Counted from the stretch's first letter, positions 32,013 to 40,688 are shown. The stretch is 64,000 nucleotides of DNA from Rhizobacter sp. OV335 (GCF_900142965.1 NZ_FRCQ01000004.1:1-64000); one strand, 5' to 3'. Numbers and translations: made by a program. Notes: generated by a model not told the origin, from the letters alone.

Positions 32013-33251
32013 GTGATCAAGAAGATTTCCGTTGGACAGCTGCGCATGGGCATGCACGTCCACGAGTTCTGCGGCTCGTGGATGGATCACCCGTTCTGGC
32101 GTTCCAAATTCACGCTGAAGAGCGACGCCGACTTCGAACGCATCAAGTCCGGCGGCGTGGCCGAGCTCTGGATCGACACCGACAAGGGCCTGGATGTCGA
32201 AGGGCCCGCGGCCACGGTACGGGCCATCACCCAGGAAGCGGTCGCCGACGAGGTCGAGCGCGAACTGGAGTTCGTCGCGTCGATGCCGATGGAGTTCGAC
32301 GCCCTCGACAGCGGCGACGCCGCGATGGCCAAGGCCGCCGCGCTGTACCGCCGCTCGGTCCCGAAGATCGCGTCGATGTTCGGCGAAGCCCGCCTCGGCA
32401 AGGCGATCGACGCCGGCCAGTGCGAGGAACTCGTCGAGGAAATCTCCGAATCGGTGCTGCGCAACCCTGGCGCGCTGATCAGCGTCGCACGGCTCAAGCG
32501 CGCCGACGAATACACCTACATGCATTCGGTGGCGGTGTGCGCGCTGATGGTGTCGCTCGGCCGCCAGCTCGGCCTGCAGGGCGAGCAGCTGAAGAAGGCG
32601 GGCCTCGCCGGCATGCTGCACGACCTGGGCAAGGCGGTGATGCCGCTGGACGTGCTGAACAAGCCCGGCAAGCTCACCGACGCCGAGTTCGACATCATGA
32701 AGAGCCACCCCGAGCGCGGCCACGAGATGCTGCTCGAAGGCGGCAGCGCCGGCGCGGTGGTGCTCGACGTGTGCCTGCACCACCATGAGAAGGTCGACGG
32801 CAGCGGCTACCCGCACAAGCTCTCGGGCCAGCAGATCAGCCTGTTCGCGAAGATGGGCGCGGTGTGCGACGTGTACGACGCGGTCACCTCGGTGCGGCCG
32901 TACAAGAGCGGCTGGGATCCGGGCGAAGCGCTGCGCCGCATGGCGCAGTGGAAGGGCCACTTCGAGCCGCGCGTGTTCCAGGCCTTCGTCAAGACGGTGG
33001 GGATCTACCCGGTCGGCTCGTTGCTGCGGCTGCAGTCCGGCAAGCTCGCGGTGGTGACGGCGCAGAACGCGCAGAACCTGCTGCAGCCGAAGGTGAAGGC
33101 CTTCTTCAGCACCAAGTCCAACATGCGCATCGAGCCGCTGGAGATGGACCTGGGCAGCGGGTGGTGCCAGGACAAGGTGCTGCGCTGCGAATCGCCGGAC
33201 GACTGGCAGTTCAAGGATCTGGACATCCTGGCGGGCGTGAAACGCAACTGA
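32013..33251 (+). CDS. HD-GYP cyclic-di-GMP phosphodiesterase with DUF3391
   Basis: 412-residue protein predicted to hydrolyse cyclic di-GMP. Residues 1-~140 are a DUF3391 domain, starting IKKISVGQLRMGMHVHEFCG. The HD-GYP domain follows, with His203-Asp204 in GMLHDLGKAV, HHHEK at 256-260 and DGSGYP at 262-267, so the metal and GYP motifs are all present. The start is a GTG at 32013 with only a weak AAAG site. It probably lowers cyclic di-GMP and so favours motility over attachment, from family knowledge. Confidence 0.93.
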   Translation: MIKKISVGQLRMGMHVHEFCGSWMDHPFWRSKFTLKSDADFERIKSGGVAELWIDTDKGLDVEGPAATVRAITQEAVADEVERELEFVASMPMEFDALDSGDAAMAKAAALYRRSVPKIASMFGEARLGKAIDAGQCEELVEEISESVLRNPGALISVARLKRADEYTYMHSVAVCALMVSLGRQLGLQGEQLKKAGLAGMLHDLGKAVMPLDVLNKPGKLTDAEFDIMKSHPERGHEMLLEGGSAGAVVLDVCLHHHEKVDGSGYPHKLSGQQISLFAKMGAVCDVYDAVTSVRPYKSGWDPGEALRRMAQWKGHFEPRVFQAFVKTVGIYPVGSLLRLQSGKLAVVTAQNAQNLLQPKVKAFFSTKSNMRIEPLEMDLGSGWCQDKVLRCESPDDWQFKDLDILAGVKRN

Positions 33252-33260
33252 GCTCGGCCT

Positions 33261-34199
33261 TCACGGCCGGTTGAAGAACTCCCACATCAGCGCGTTGGCC
33301 GACACCGCCTGGCTCGGCGCCTCGCCGCGTGCCTTCTGCCCGCCCGGCCAGGAGTGGCCGCCGGTCTCGGTGACGCACAGCTTCACCTGCGCACCGCTGC
33401 CGCACGACGGGTAGGCCTCGCAGCGGGCGCCCGGCACCGCAAGCACCGTCTGCGGCGTCGCGGAGCAGGCGTCGTGGCGGGCCCAGCGCGCCATCGTGTC
33501 GGACACCGAGCTGAACTCGGAGGTCGCCGCGCGCAGCCGCGTGTTGCTACTGAACCCACCGTCGAACGGCACCATCGGGTCGTTGCGTGCATGGATGTGC
33601 AGCACGCTGACCGGGCGCGCCGGCGCGCAGCGGCGCGTGTTGTCGGTGCCGGCCACCGCGGCGATCGCGCTGAACACGTCGCTCGCCTCGCACGCGAGGC
33701 GGTAGGCCATCATCGCGCCGTTGGACATGCCGGTCGCGAAGATGCGGCTGCGGTCGACCACCATCTGCTGCTGCAGGTTCGCGACCACCTGCCGGATGAA
33801 GCCGACATCGTCGACGTCACGGTCGCGTGCGGTGCCGCAGCAGGTGCCGGCGTTCCAGGTGGCGAGCGTGCCGCGGCGCAGCCGGCTGAAGCCGTTCGGG
33901 AACACCAGCACCACGCCTTGGCGCTCCGACAGGCTGATCAGCCCGTAGTTCGCGTCGTCGGCCTGGTAGTCCATGCTGCCGCCGCCACCGTGCAGCGCGA
34001 CGATCAGCGTCTGCGGCTTCGCGGCATCGAAGCCCTTCGGCACGTGCACGCGGACCATGCGGTCGAGCCCGCCGTGGCGGATCGTGTAACGGTAGTCGCC
34101 CGGCGCGGCGATGCCGGCCGTCATGTCGTCCTGCCCGTGGCACAGGCTGTTGCACAACAGCAGCCCCAGGGCCGCGGCAAAGCGGGTCAGGCAGCGCAT
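33261..34199 (-). CDS. Secreted PHB-depolymerase/feruloyl-esterase-type hydrolase
   Basis: 312-residue alpha/beta hydrolase of the esterase_PHB (LpqC-like) family. A signal peptide covers residues ~1-23 (ending CHGQ). The oxyanion region is LIVALHGGGGSMD and the nucleophile is Ser159 in ATGMSNGAMMAYRL. The acid is Asp207 in HARNDPMVPFDGG and the base is His282 in ETGGHSWPGG. Six or more cysteines after the signal fit a disulfide-bonded extracytoplasmic enzyme. The family includes extracellular polyhydroxybutyrate depolymerases and feruloyl or acetylxylan esterases; which substrate applies is not decidable here. It converges on the HD-GYP gene and is divergent from the DUF3455 gene. Confidence 0.88.
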   Translation of the reverse strand: MRCLTRFAAALGLLLCNSLCHGQDDMTAGIAAPGDYRYTIRHGGLDRMVRVHVPKGFDAAKPQTLIVALHGGGGSMDYQADDANYGLISLSERQGVVLVFPNGFSRLRRGTLATWNAGTCCGTARDRDVDDVGFIRQVVANLQQQMVVDRSRIFATGMSNGAMMAYRLACEASDVFSAIAAVAGTDNTRRCAPARPVSVLHIHARNDPMVPFDGGFSSNTRLRAATSEFSSVSDTMARWARHDACSATPQTVLAVPGARCEAYPSCGSGAQVKLCVTETGGHSWPGGQKARGEAPSQAVSANALMWEFFNRP

Positions 34200-34306
34200 A
34201 GTTTCCCTTCGCTGAAAGATCTCGCGCCGAGCTTACGACCCTGGCCTGGGCGCGGATCGCCGCATCTGCTACGTTCCATTTCAAATTCGTCACAGGAGAG
34301 ACTCCC

Positions 34307-34819
34307 ATGTTCAAGCTCACGTCCTGCCTCGGCGCCCTCGCACTGGTCGCCTGCGCCTCGCAACCGGCCAGCGTCGCGGTGCCGTCCAACCTGGTGCCGA
34401 GCGGCGAACGGGCCGTCGAACGGCTGGCCGCCCGCGGCGTACAGATCTACGAATGCCGCAACAAGGTCGGCGGAACCGGCACCGAATGGGTGTTCGTCGC
34501 GCCCGAGGCCGAGCTGTTCGACACGCAGGGCGCGCCCGCCGGCAGGCACTACGCCGGCCCGCACTGGGAAGTGGCCGACGGCAGCCGCATCGTCGGCACC
34601 GTGAAGGCCCGCGCCGATGCACCGCTGGCCGGCGCGATCCCGTGGCTGCTGCTGTCGGCACGCTCGGTGGGCGGGCCGGGCCGCCTGACGAAGATCACCA
34701 GCGTGCAGCGCGTCAACACCGCCGGTGGCGCGGCGCCTGCAACCGGCTGCGATGCCACGAGCCTGGGCCGCACCGAGCGGGTGCCGTACACCGCGGACTA
34801 CATCCTGCTGGCGCCCTGA
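34307..34819 (+). CDS. DUF3455 family lipoprotein
   Basis: 170-residue protein with a lipoprotein signal whose lipobox is LVAC (Cys16). The rest matches DUF3455: GVQIYECR near residue 46, WVFVAPEAELFDTQG, HYAGPHWEVADGSRIVG, and a C-terminal PYTADYILLAP. Function is unknown; members occur widely in soil proteobacteria and some fungi. The ATG has ACAGGAGA 7 nt upstream. It is divergent from the esterase gene across ~107 bp and converges on the kinase gene. Confidence 0.85.
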   Translation: MFKLTSCLGALALVACASQPASVAVPSNLVPSGERAVERLAARGVQIYECRNKVGGTGTEWVFVAPEAELFDTQGAPAGRHYAGPHWEVADGSRIVGTVKARADAPLAGAIPWLLLSARSVGGPGRLTKITSVQRVNTAGGAAPATGCDATSLGRTERVPYTADYILLAP

Positions 34820-34837
34820 GGAAGCTCGCGGATGTGT

Positions 34838-34872
34838 GGCTGAAAAGGTCAGGCTGAAAAGATCAGGCTGAA
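34838..34872. repeat. 14-bp tandem duplication at the 3' end of the kinase gene
   Basis: GGCTGAAAAGGTCA at 34838-34851 is followed directly by GGCTGAAAAGATCA at 34852-34865 and a partial third unit. The repeat covers the last codons and the stop of the minus-strand kinase gene. Since 14 is not a multiple of three, the duplication changed the reading frame beyond that point. Confidence 0.8.
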
Positions 34873-36213
34873 CTCGGCCCCGCCCTGCGCATTCGCGGCC
34901 GCCAGCGTCCAGCCATGCGCCCGCGCGATCTCGCGGCAGATCGACAGCCCGAGCCCCGCCCCTTGGTGCGCGCTGCCGTTGCCGCGCCAGAAGCGCTCGA
35001 ACAGCCGCGGCAGGTCGGCTGCCGCGATGCCCGGGCCCTGGTCGCGCACGCGCAGCCCCTGCGCATCGACGGCGAGCGTCACCACCGCGCCCGGCGGTGA
35101 ATGCAGGATCGCGTTCTCGGCCAGGTTCTTCACCAGGATGAACAAGGCCCCGGCATCGGCCTGCATCCGCACCGCCGCGGCCGGCCGCTCCACCTGCAAT
35201 GCCACCGCGTGCCGTCCGGCCAGCCGCTCCAGCTGCCCGGCCGCATCGGCCACGGTGCTGCCCACGTCGGTGGTCTCGAAGATGTAGTTCTGCGCTTCGC
35301 TGACCTCGGCCAGGTGCAGCAGTTGGTGCACCTGCCGGGCCATGAAATCCAGGTCCTTCAGCAGCAGCTCGCGGCGCTCGCCGCCTTCTTCGTCAAGCTC
35401 CACCTCGGCGCGAATCAGCGCCAGCGGCGTTTTCAGTTCGTGCGCCGCCGCGGCCAGGAATTCCTGCTGCACGCGGTAGCCGGTCTCCAGCCGCGCGAGT
35501 GCCTGGTTGAAAGCCTCGATCAGCGGCGACAGCTCGCGCGGCAGCCGAGCGCCGTCGAGCCGCGCCTTCAGGTTGTGCGGGCCGATGCGCGCCGCCGCGA
35601 GCGACGCGGCCCGCACCGGCTCCAGCAGGCGGCGCAGCGTCAGCAGCACGACGCCGGTGAAGACGCCCACCGCGAGCACCGCGGCAACGATGCCGCCCTT
35701 CACGAAGATGCCGCCACCGACCCGGCGCAGCACCGTCTCCAGCCGCTCGCTGCGCGCCACCTGGATCACGTAGTCGCGCCCGGCACGCCGGAACGGCTGG
35801 CTGAGGATCTGCAGCGTCACCTTGCCGGCCGCCACGGAGGTGAGCTGCCCGTCGGTGACCACCGGCTGCGCCGCCAGCACCTGTGCGGCCGGCCCGTCCT
35901 CGCTGGCCAGCAACACCCGGCCCTGCGCGTCCAGCACGCGGTAGCTGAAATCCTTCGGCAGGCCGTCCACCATCGCCTGGTGCTTGTCGCTCAGCTGCAC
36001 CTGCACCAACCGCCCCTGGGCATCGAAACGCAGCCCCTGCTCGATGTGCTCGGCGGTGTCGTCCAGTCCGTGACGCGTCGCATCGGAGGGCACCAGCAGC
36101 ACCACGGTGGCCAGCACCGCGCCGGCCAGCAGCATCACGACCAGCAGCCCGCCGATCGCGGCCAGCAGCAGCTGGGCCGCGAGGCTAGACGGAATCCGGA
36201 TGCCGAAGCGCAT
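34849..36213 (-). CDS. Sensor histidine kinase (QseC/PmrB-like)
   Basis: 454-residue inner-membrane kinase. Two membrane segments (about 12-38 and 170-192) flank a ~130-residue periplasmic domain, followed by a HAMP-like linker and a HisKA domain with the phospho-acceptor in FLAAAAHELKTPLALI. The ATPase domain has NLAENAILHSP, DQGPGIA and GAGLGLSI. It overlaps the response regulator gene by 29 nt. The kinase ends within a 14-bp tandem duplication, so its last few residues may differ from relatives. It probably responds to an envelope signal, given the MipA/OmpV gene that starts the operon. Confidence 0.92.
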   Translation of the reverse strand: MRFGIRIPSSLAAQLLLAAIGGLLVVMLLAGAVLATVVLLVPSDATRHGLDDTAEHIEQGLRFDAQGRLVQVQLSDKHQAMVDGLPKDFSYRVLDAQGRVLLASEDGPAAQVLAAQPVVTDGQLTSVAAGKVTLQILSQPFRRAGRDYVIQVARSERLETVLRRVGGGIFVKGGIVAAVLAVGVFTGVVLLTLRRLLEPVRAASLAAARIGPHNLKARLDGARLPRELSPLIEAFNQALARLETGYRVQQEFLAAAAHELKTPLALIRAEVELDEEGGERRELLLKDLDFMARQVHQLLHLAEVSEAQNYIFETTDVGSTVADAAGQLERLAGRHAVALQVERPAAAVRMQADAGALFILVKNLAENAILHSPPGAVVTLAVDAQGLRVRDQGPGIAAADLPRLFERFWRGNGSAHQGAGLGLSICREIARAHGWTLAAANAQGGAEFSLIFSA

Positions 36214-36868
36214 AGCCGTGGCCCCTCACGTTGACGATCTCCAGCGCCGAGCCGATCGCCGGCAGCTTCTTGCGCAGCCGGTGCAGCGCCACGTCGAGCG
36301 CGTTCGGCGTCACCGCCTCGTCGACGCCCCAGGCCGCGCGCTCCATGGCCGTGCGGCGCACCGTCTGCCCGGCCGCGCGCACCAGGCTGAGCATGATCTG
36401 CAGCTCGGCCGGCGGCAGCGTCACCGATTCGGCGCCACAGTTCATGCAGCCGGCCTCCGGCCGCAGTTGCAGGTCGCCGAAGGCCGGCGACAGGCTTTGC
36501 AGCTGGGCCGGGCGGCGCATCAGCGCGCGCACGCGGGCCACCAGTTCCTCCATCGCGAACGGCTTGGCCAGGTAGTCGTCGGCACCCGCCTCCAGCCCGG
36601 CCACGCGGTCGTGCAGCGCGTCGCGCGCCGTCAGCATCAGGCAGGGCACGCGCTGCCCGGCCGCGCGCAGGCGGCGCACCAGGTCGAGGCCGTCGCCGTC
36701 GGGCAGGCCGCGGTCGACGATCAGCGCGGCGTAGTCGGCCTCGGCGAGTGCATGCCAGGCCGGCTCGATGCGCTCGAAGGCATCGACCTCGATGCCCGCG
36801 CCGGACAGCGCCTTGCCGACCAGCGCGGCCAGGCGGGTGTGATCTTCGACCAGCACGACACGGTTCAT
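36185..36868 (-). CDS. OmpR/QseB-type response regulator
   Basis: 227-residue response regulator. The receiver has Glu8-Asp9, phospho-acceptor Asp52 in LIVDRGLPDGDG, Thr in MLTARDA and Lys in DDYLAKPF. The C-terminal winged helix (residues ~130-222) has LPPAELQIMLSLV, NALDVALHRLRKKL and IVNVRGHGYAL. A Cys-Met-Asn-Cys pair near residue 141 in the linker is unusual for the family and could be redox- or metal-sensitive, by inference. It overlaps the kinase gene and lies 17 nt after the MipA/OmpV gene. Confidence 0.93.
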   Translation of the reverse strand: MNRVVLVEDHTRLAALVGKALSGAGIEVDAFERIEPAWHALAEADYAALIVDRGLPDGDGLDLVRRLRAAGQRVPCLMLTARDALHDRVAGLEAGADDYLAKPFAMEELVARVRALMRRPAQLQSLSPAFGDLQLRPEAGCMNCGAESVTLPPAELQIMLSLVRAAGQTVRRTAMERAAWGVDEAVTPNALDVALHRLRKKLPAIGSALEIVNVRGHGYALRHPDSV

Positions 36869-36885
36869 CGTCGGGGGTTGTCAGC

Positions 36886-37671
36886 TCAGAAGCGGTAAAG
36901 GTAACCCAGGCGCACCGCCGGCAGGATGCGGCGGTCGACCAGCGGGCTGTCCTTGATGCTCGAGCCGAGCGCGGTGGCACTCACGTCGAGGAACGCGCCG
37001 TCGCGCGGCGACAGGCCGTAGAACGTGCGCAGGCCGAGCTCGGCGTTGGTGGTGGCGCGGCCCTCATAGGCCGGCCGGAATGCAGTGGCTTCCTCCGGCC
37101 GCACGCCGTAGTAGTAGTCGACGTACTTCGCGTCGCGCCAGACCGCGGCGACACGCGGCGTGAACATGAAGCGCCCGAAGCGGAAGTCGCGCTCCACCCC
37201 CAGGCGCGCCTCGGTGCCCTTGCTGTGCGAAGAAGCATCACCGGCCAGCTCGGCCGACAGCTTCGCGTACTCGGTGCGCCATTGCACCGCACCGCCCAGC
37301 CAGAAGCTCGGCTTGCGCTCTTCCATGCCGTTGAGGATGGGCGCGTCGTCCGACTCGTAGCCGTCGCCCAGCGCATAGCGCGCGCGCAGCGCGAACGACA
37401 CCGGGCCGGCAGAGGGCAGCTTCAGGTCGGCGCCGAGGCCCAGCACGCGCACGTACTCGTTCTCGAAGCTGATCAGCGGCAGCACGCGGGTCTTGTTCTC
37501 GGCGCCCGTGTACACCGGGCGCTGCCAGCCGGCACCGATGCCCAGGCCCCAGCCCGAGGGCGGCGGCGCGGGTTGATCCTCTCCCGGCTGCGGCTGTGCC
37601 ATCACCAGCGGGGCGGCGGACAGGGCGAGCATGGAGAGCACGAGGGAACGGAGCACGGTGGGGTTCAGCAT
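36886..37671 (-). CDS. MipA/OmpV family outer-membrane protein
   Basis: 261-residue outer-membrane beta-barrel of the MipA/OmpV family. The signal peptide (residues ~1-29) ends LVMAQPQ. The mature part begins GWGLGIGAGWQRPVYTGAENKT, has alternating strands such as SFALRARYALGDGYES, and ends in the outer-membrane signature VRLGYLYRF with terminal Phe. MipA scaffolds murein enzymes in E. coli, while OmpV-type members serve as adhesins or respond to envelope stress. First gene of an operon with the response regulator and kinase, so it is probably controlled by them. Confidence 0.88.
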   Translation of the reverse strand: MLNPTVLRSLVLSMLALSAAPLVMAQPQPGEDQPAPPPSGWGLGIGAGWQRPVYTGAENKTRVLPLISFENEYVRVLGLGADLKLPSAGPVSFALRARYALGDGYESDDAPILNGMEERKPSFWLGGAVQWRTEYAKLSAELAGDASSHSKGTEARLGVERDFRFGRFMFTPRVAAVWRDAKYVDYYYGVRPEEATAFRPAYEGRATTNAELGLRTFYGLSPRDGAFLDVSATALGSSIKDSPLVDRRILPAVRLGYLYRF

Positions 37672-37766
37672 GGTGAGGTCTATCCAGTGACGAAGCCGCG
37701 ATGGTTCTTTCGGTCGACTTACAGGCGACTTACCCACGGCGGCGCGATACATCATGTGACCACAAA

Positions 37767-38540
37767 TCACAGCAGCGGCCGCAGCGCCTGGGCCGCCTCG
37801 TGCAGCAGCGGCAGCAGTTGCGAACGCATCTGCTCCGGCGTGTACGCGACCGATTGCAGCGTCATGCCGACGGCGCCCTTGCAGACGCCCTTGCGGTCGC
37901 GCAGCGCGGTGGCGATGCCCGACAGGCCCAGGTCGCGCTGCTGCGCGGTGATCCAGTGGTCGGCGGCCCGCGCCGCGCGCACATGCTCGCGGAACACGTC
38001 GGCGGTGCTCACCGTGTGGGCCGTGAACGCATGGAAGTCGTGCTCGGCGAGCCAGGCCTCGAGCTCCGCATCGCCCAGCGCCGACACCATCACGATGCCC
38101 GGCGTCGCCACATGCGCCGGCGCGCGCGCACCGACGTGGTAGCCGATCGACACGACGCGCGGCGCATTGCTGCGCGCGACGTAGACCACCTCGTGGCCAT
38201 CGAGCACGCTGACGTTGACCGTCTCGCCGCACTGCATCGAGACCCGCTGGATGAAGGGCTGCACCAGCCGCGGCAGCCGGGCCGCGCCGATGTAGCTCTG
38301 GCCCAGGCGCAGCACGCGCGGCGCCAGCCAGAAGCGCTTGCCGTCGGTGCCGGCATAGCCGAAGTGCACCAGGCTCAGCAGGTAGCGGCGCGCGGCGGTG
38401 CGCGTCAGGCCGGCGAGTTGCGCGGCCTCGCTCGGCGTCAGGCGCGGGTGGTCGTCGTCGAAGGCCTCGATCACGCGCAGGCCCTTGCCCAGGCCGTCGA
38501 TGAGGTCCTTCCTGTCGATCTGGAACGGGGTGTCGTCCAT
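37767..38540 (-). CDS. IclR-family transcriptional regulator (PcaR/PobR-like)
   Basis: 257-residue IclR regulator. The winged-helix domain comprises residues ~15-75 (LGKGLRVIEAF, SEAAQLAGLTRTAARRYLLSL). The ligand-binding domain has VNVSVLDGHEVVYVARS, MVSALGDAELEAWL and ATALRDRKGVCKGAVGM. It is closest in look to the subgroup that controls aromatic and quinate/protocatechuate genes. It is divergent from the dehydrogenase-transporter operon, with two matched palindromes in the spacer that are likely its operators. It probably activates or represses that operon in response to the transported compound. Confidence 0.9.
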   Translation of the reverse strand: MDDTPFQIDRKDLIDGLGKGLRVIEAFDDDHPRLTPSEAAQLAGLTRTAARRYLLSLVHFGYAGTDGKRFWLAPRVLRLGQSYIGAARLPRLVQPFIQRVSMQCGETVNVSVLDGHEVVYVARSNAPRVVSIGYHVGARAPAHVATPGIVMVSALGDAELEAWLAEHDFHAFTAHTVSTADVFREHVRAARAADHWITAQQRDLGLSGIATALRDRKGVCKGAVGMTLQSVAYTPEQMRSQLLPLLHEAAQALRPLL

Positions 38541-38578
38541 GCAGTGGCGGGTCCGCGACCCGAGTTAACCCGAAGAAC

Positions 38579-38613
38579 GCGCGATCATCGCGCTGCCTGC
38601 GCGACTATCGCGC
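38579..38613. promoter_or_regulatory. Twin palindromic operator between IclR gene and dehydrogenase-ABC operon
   Basis: Two similar 15-bp palindromes, GCGCGATCATCGCGC (38579-38593) and GCGCGACTATCGCGC (38599-38613), have centres exactly 20 bp apart. That places them on the same face of the helix. A third, different palindrome (CGGGTCCGCGACCCG) lies at 38548-38562. The spacing fits binding by an IclR-type dimer of dimers; binding itself is inferred. Confidence 0.6.
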
Positions 38614-38667
38614 ATTTCCGGGTCAGCACGCTTGTGGCCGACCCGGGGGCTGCCTACCCTCGCGCCG

Positions 38668-39531
38668 ATGACCCTTTCCGGCAGCACGCGCGTTTTCCTG
38701 ATCCTCGGCGACCCGGTGGCGCAGGTGCGTGCGCCGGAGGTGTTCAACCACCTGTTCGCGCGCCACGGGGCCGATGCGGTGCTGGTGCCGGCGCAGGTCG
38801 CGGCGGCCGACCTGGCGGGCTTCGCGCGGCAGGCGCTGAAGGCCCGCAACATCGACGGGCTGTGGCTCGCGATCCCGCACAAGACCGCGATGGTCGAGCT
38901 GCTGGACCGCTGCGACCGGCTCGGCCGCAGCGCCGGCGCGGTGAACGCGGCGCGGCGCAACGCCGACGACACGCTCGAAGGCGCGCTGTTCGATGGCGTC
39001 GGCTTCACGAAGGCACTGGCGCATTTCGATGTGCCCGTGCAAGGCCGCAGCGCGCTGGTGGTCGGGGTGGGCGGTGGCGGCGTGGCGATCGCGACCTCGC
39101 TGGCCGCGGCGGGTGCGGCGCGCATCGCGCTGTTCGACACCACGCCGGGCCGCACCGCGGCCATCGCCGCGCGGTTGGCCGCCGAGTTCGGCGTCGACGT
39201 GGTGCCGCTCGATCGACCGGACCCGGCCGGCTTCGACCTGGTCGTCAACGCGACGCCGCTCGGCTTGCGTCCCGACGACCCGCTGCCCTTCGATCCCGCG
39301 CAACTCGACCCCGGCACCGTCGTCGTCGACATCCTGATGAAGAACCAGCCGACGCCGCTGCTGCGGGCGTGCCACGCGCGCGGCATCGTGGCCCACCCCG
39401 GCTTCGAGATGCTGGTGCAGCAGGTGCCCGAGTACCTGTCGTTCTTCGGCTTCGACCGCATCGCGCAGGCGGTGCAGGAAGATGCTTCCGACGTGCGCGC
39501 ACTGTTCCAACCCCAAGGAGACAAGACATGA
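38668..39531 (+). CDS. Shikimate/quinate dehydrogenase-family protein (AroE-like, non-canonical)
   Basis: 287-residue protein with the shikimate dehydrogenase fold. The substrate domain has FLILGDPVAQVRAPEVFN, where canonical AroE has a GxPxxHSxSP loop, and IPHKTAMVELLD with the catalytic Lys (canonical NVTxPxK). The NAD(P)-binding loop is VGVGGGGVAIATSLA, with FDLVVNATPLG downstream. The loss of the usual Ser-x-Ser pair in the substrate loop suggests a different substrate from shikimate. The ATG at 38668 follows a short spacer, and its stop overlaps the next ATG (ATGA). Coupled to an ABC importer and an IclR regulator, it is likely a catabolic dehydrogenase for an imported hydroxy-acid. Confidence 0.82.
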   Translation: MTLSGSTRVFLILGDPVAQVRAPEVFNHLFARHGADAVLVPAQVAAADLAGFARQALKARNIDGLWLAIPHKTAMVELLDRCDRLGRSAGAVNAARRNADDTLEGALFDGVGFTKALAHFDVPVQGRSALVVGVGGGGVAIATSLAAAGAARIALFDTTPGRTAAIAARLAAEFGVDVVPLDRPDPAGFDLVVNATPLGLRPDDPLPFDPAQLDPGTVVVDILMKNQPTPLLRACHARGIVAHPGFEMLVQQVPEYLSFFGFDRIAQAVQEDASDVRALFQPQGDKT

Positions 39532-40673
39532 ACTCACCCCTCCGCCTCGCGCTGCTGGCGGCGATCGTCGGTGCCGCCACCGTCGCCGCGCAGGCCCAGA
39601 CCGTGAAGCTGGCCGTGATCCAGGAGCTCTCCGGCACCGGCGCCACCGCCGGCACCAACGCGAAGAACGGCATCGAGCTCGCGGTGAAGGAGATCAACGC
39701 GGCCGGCGGCATCCTCGGGCGCAAGCTCGAGACGCTGGTCAACGACACGCAGTCGAACCCGGGCGTCGCGAAGGGCCTGGCCACCAAGGCGGTCGACGAC
39801 GAGGTGTTCGCGGTGCTCGGGCCCACCTTCTCCGGCTCGGTGCTGGTCAGCATGGCCGAGACGCGGCGTGCCGAGGTGCCCAACTTCACCGGCGGCGAGG
39901 CCAGCTCGATCACGCAGCAGGGCAACCCGTACATCTTCCGCACCAGCTTCACGCAGGCCTCGTCGATGCCGAAGGTCACGCGCTACATCGCGACCACGCT
40001 GAAGGCGAAGACGGTGGCGGTGATGTTCGTCAACAACGACTTCGGCAAGGGCGGGCGCGATGCCTTCGTCAAGTCGGCCGACGCGAGCGGGCTGAAGGTG
40101 GCGGCCGACATCTCCACCGAATCGGGCCAGGTCGATTTCGCGGCGCCGGTGCTGCGCGCGAAGCAGAGCAATGCCGACGTGCTGTTCGTCTACACGAACG
40201 AGGAAGAGTCGGCGCGCGCGCTGCGCGAGCTGCGCAAGCAGGGCTGGAGCAAGCCGGTGATCGGCGAGACGACGCTGACCGGCCAGAAGGTGATCGACCT
40301 GGCCGGCGAGGCCGCGAACGGCGCGATCGCGCACGTCGGGCTGACGGTGGATGCGCCGACGCCGGCGATGCGCGCCTTCCGCACCCGGTTCGAGAAGGAA
40401 TACAAGTACGTCTCGGACCACAACGGCATCAAGGGCTACACCAGCGTCTACATGCTGAAGGCCGCGATCGAGAAGGTCGGCAAGTTCGACCGCATCGCGG
40501 TGGCGAAGGCGCTGCACGGGCTGAGCATCACGGTGGCCAAGGAGCCGGGCGTGCTGATGGACGTGAGCATCGACGCCAACGGCGACCTCGACCGCGAGAG
40601 CTTCATCGTCGAGGTGAAGAACGGCAAGCAGGAGGTCCGGGAGACGCTGCCGGCGCTCGGCAAGAAGTCGTGA
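39528..40673 (+). CDS. Branched-chain-amino-acid-type ABC transporter substrate-binding protein
   Basis: 381-residue periplasmic receptor of the Peripla_BP_6 (LivJ/LivK-like) family. The signal peptide ends VAAQAQT. Blocks typical of the family are IQELSGTGATAGTNAKNGIE, KEINAAGGILGRKLE, AVLGPTFSGSVLVSMAE, TVAVMFVNNDFGKGGRDAF and FVYTNEEESARALRELRKQG. A strong AAGGAG precedes the ATG, which overlaps the dehydrogenase stop. In this subfamily, ligands are often aromatic or organic acids rather than amino acids. With the AroE-like enzyme next to it, a cyclic hydroxy-acid is plausible. Confidence 0.92.
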   Translation: MNSPLRLALLAAIVGAATVAAQAQTVKLAVIQELSGTGATAGTNAKNGIELAVKEINAAGGILGRKLETLVNDTQSNPGVAKGLATKAVDDEVFAVLGPTFSGSVLVSMAETRRAEVPNFTGGEASSITQQGNPYIFRTSFTQASSMPKVTRYIATTLKAKTVAVMFVNNDFGKGGRDAFVKSADASGLKVAADISTESGQVDFAAPVLRAKQSNADVLFVYTNEEESARALRELRKQGWSKPVIGETTLTGQKVIDLAGEAANGAIAHVGLTVDAPTPAMRAFRTRFEKEYKYVSDHNGIKGYTSVYMLKAAIEKVGKFDRIAVAKALHGLSITVAKEPGVLMDVSIDANGDLDRESFIVEVKNGKQEVRETLPALGKKS

Positions 40674-40688
40674 CGTGACCGCCATGAC

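Noticed and set aside
38668-39531. Housekeeping aroE
   Set aside because: The substrate-loop Ser pair is missing and the gene is in a transporter operon with an IclR regulator, so a shikimate-pathway role is unlikely.
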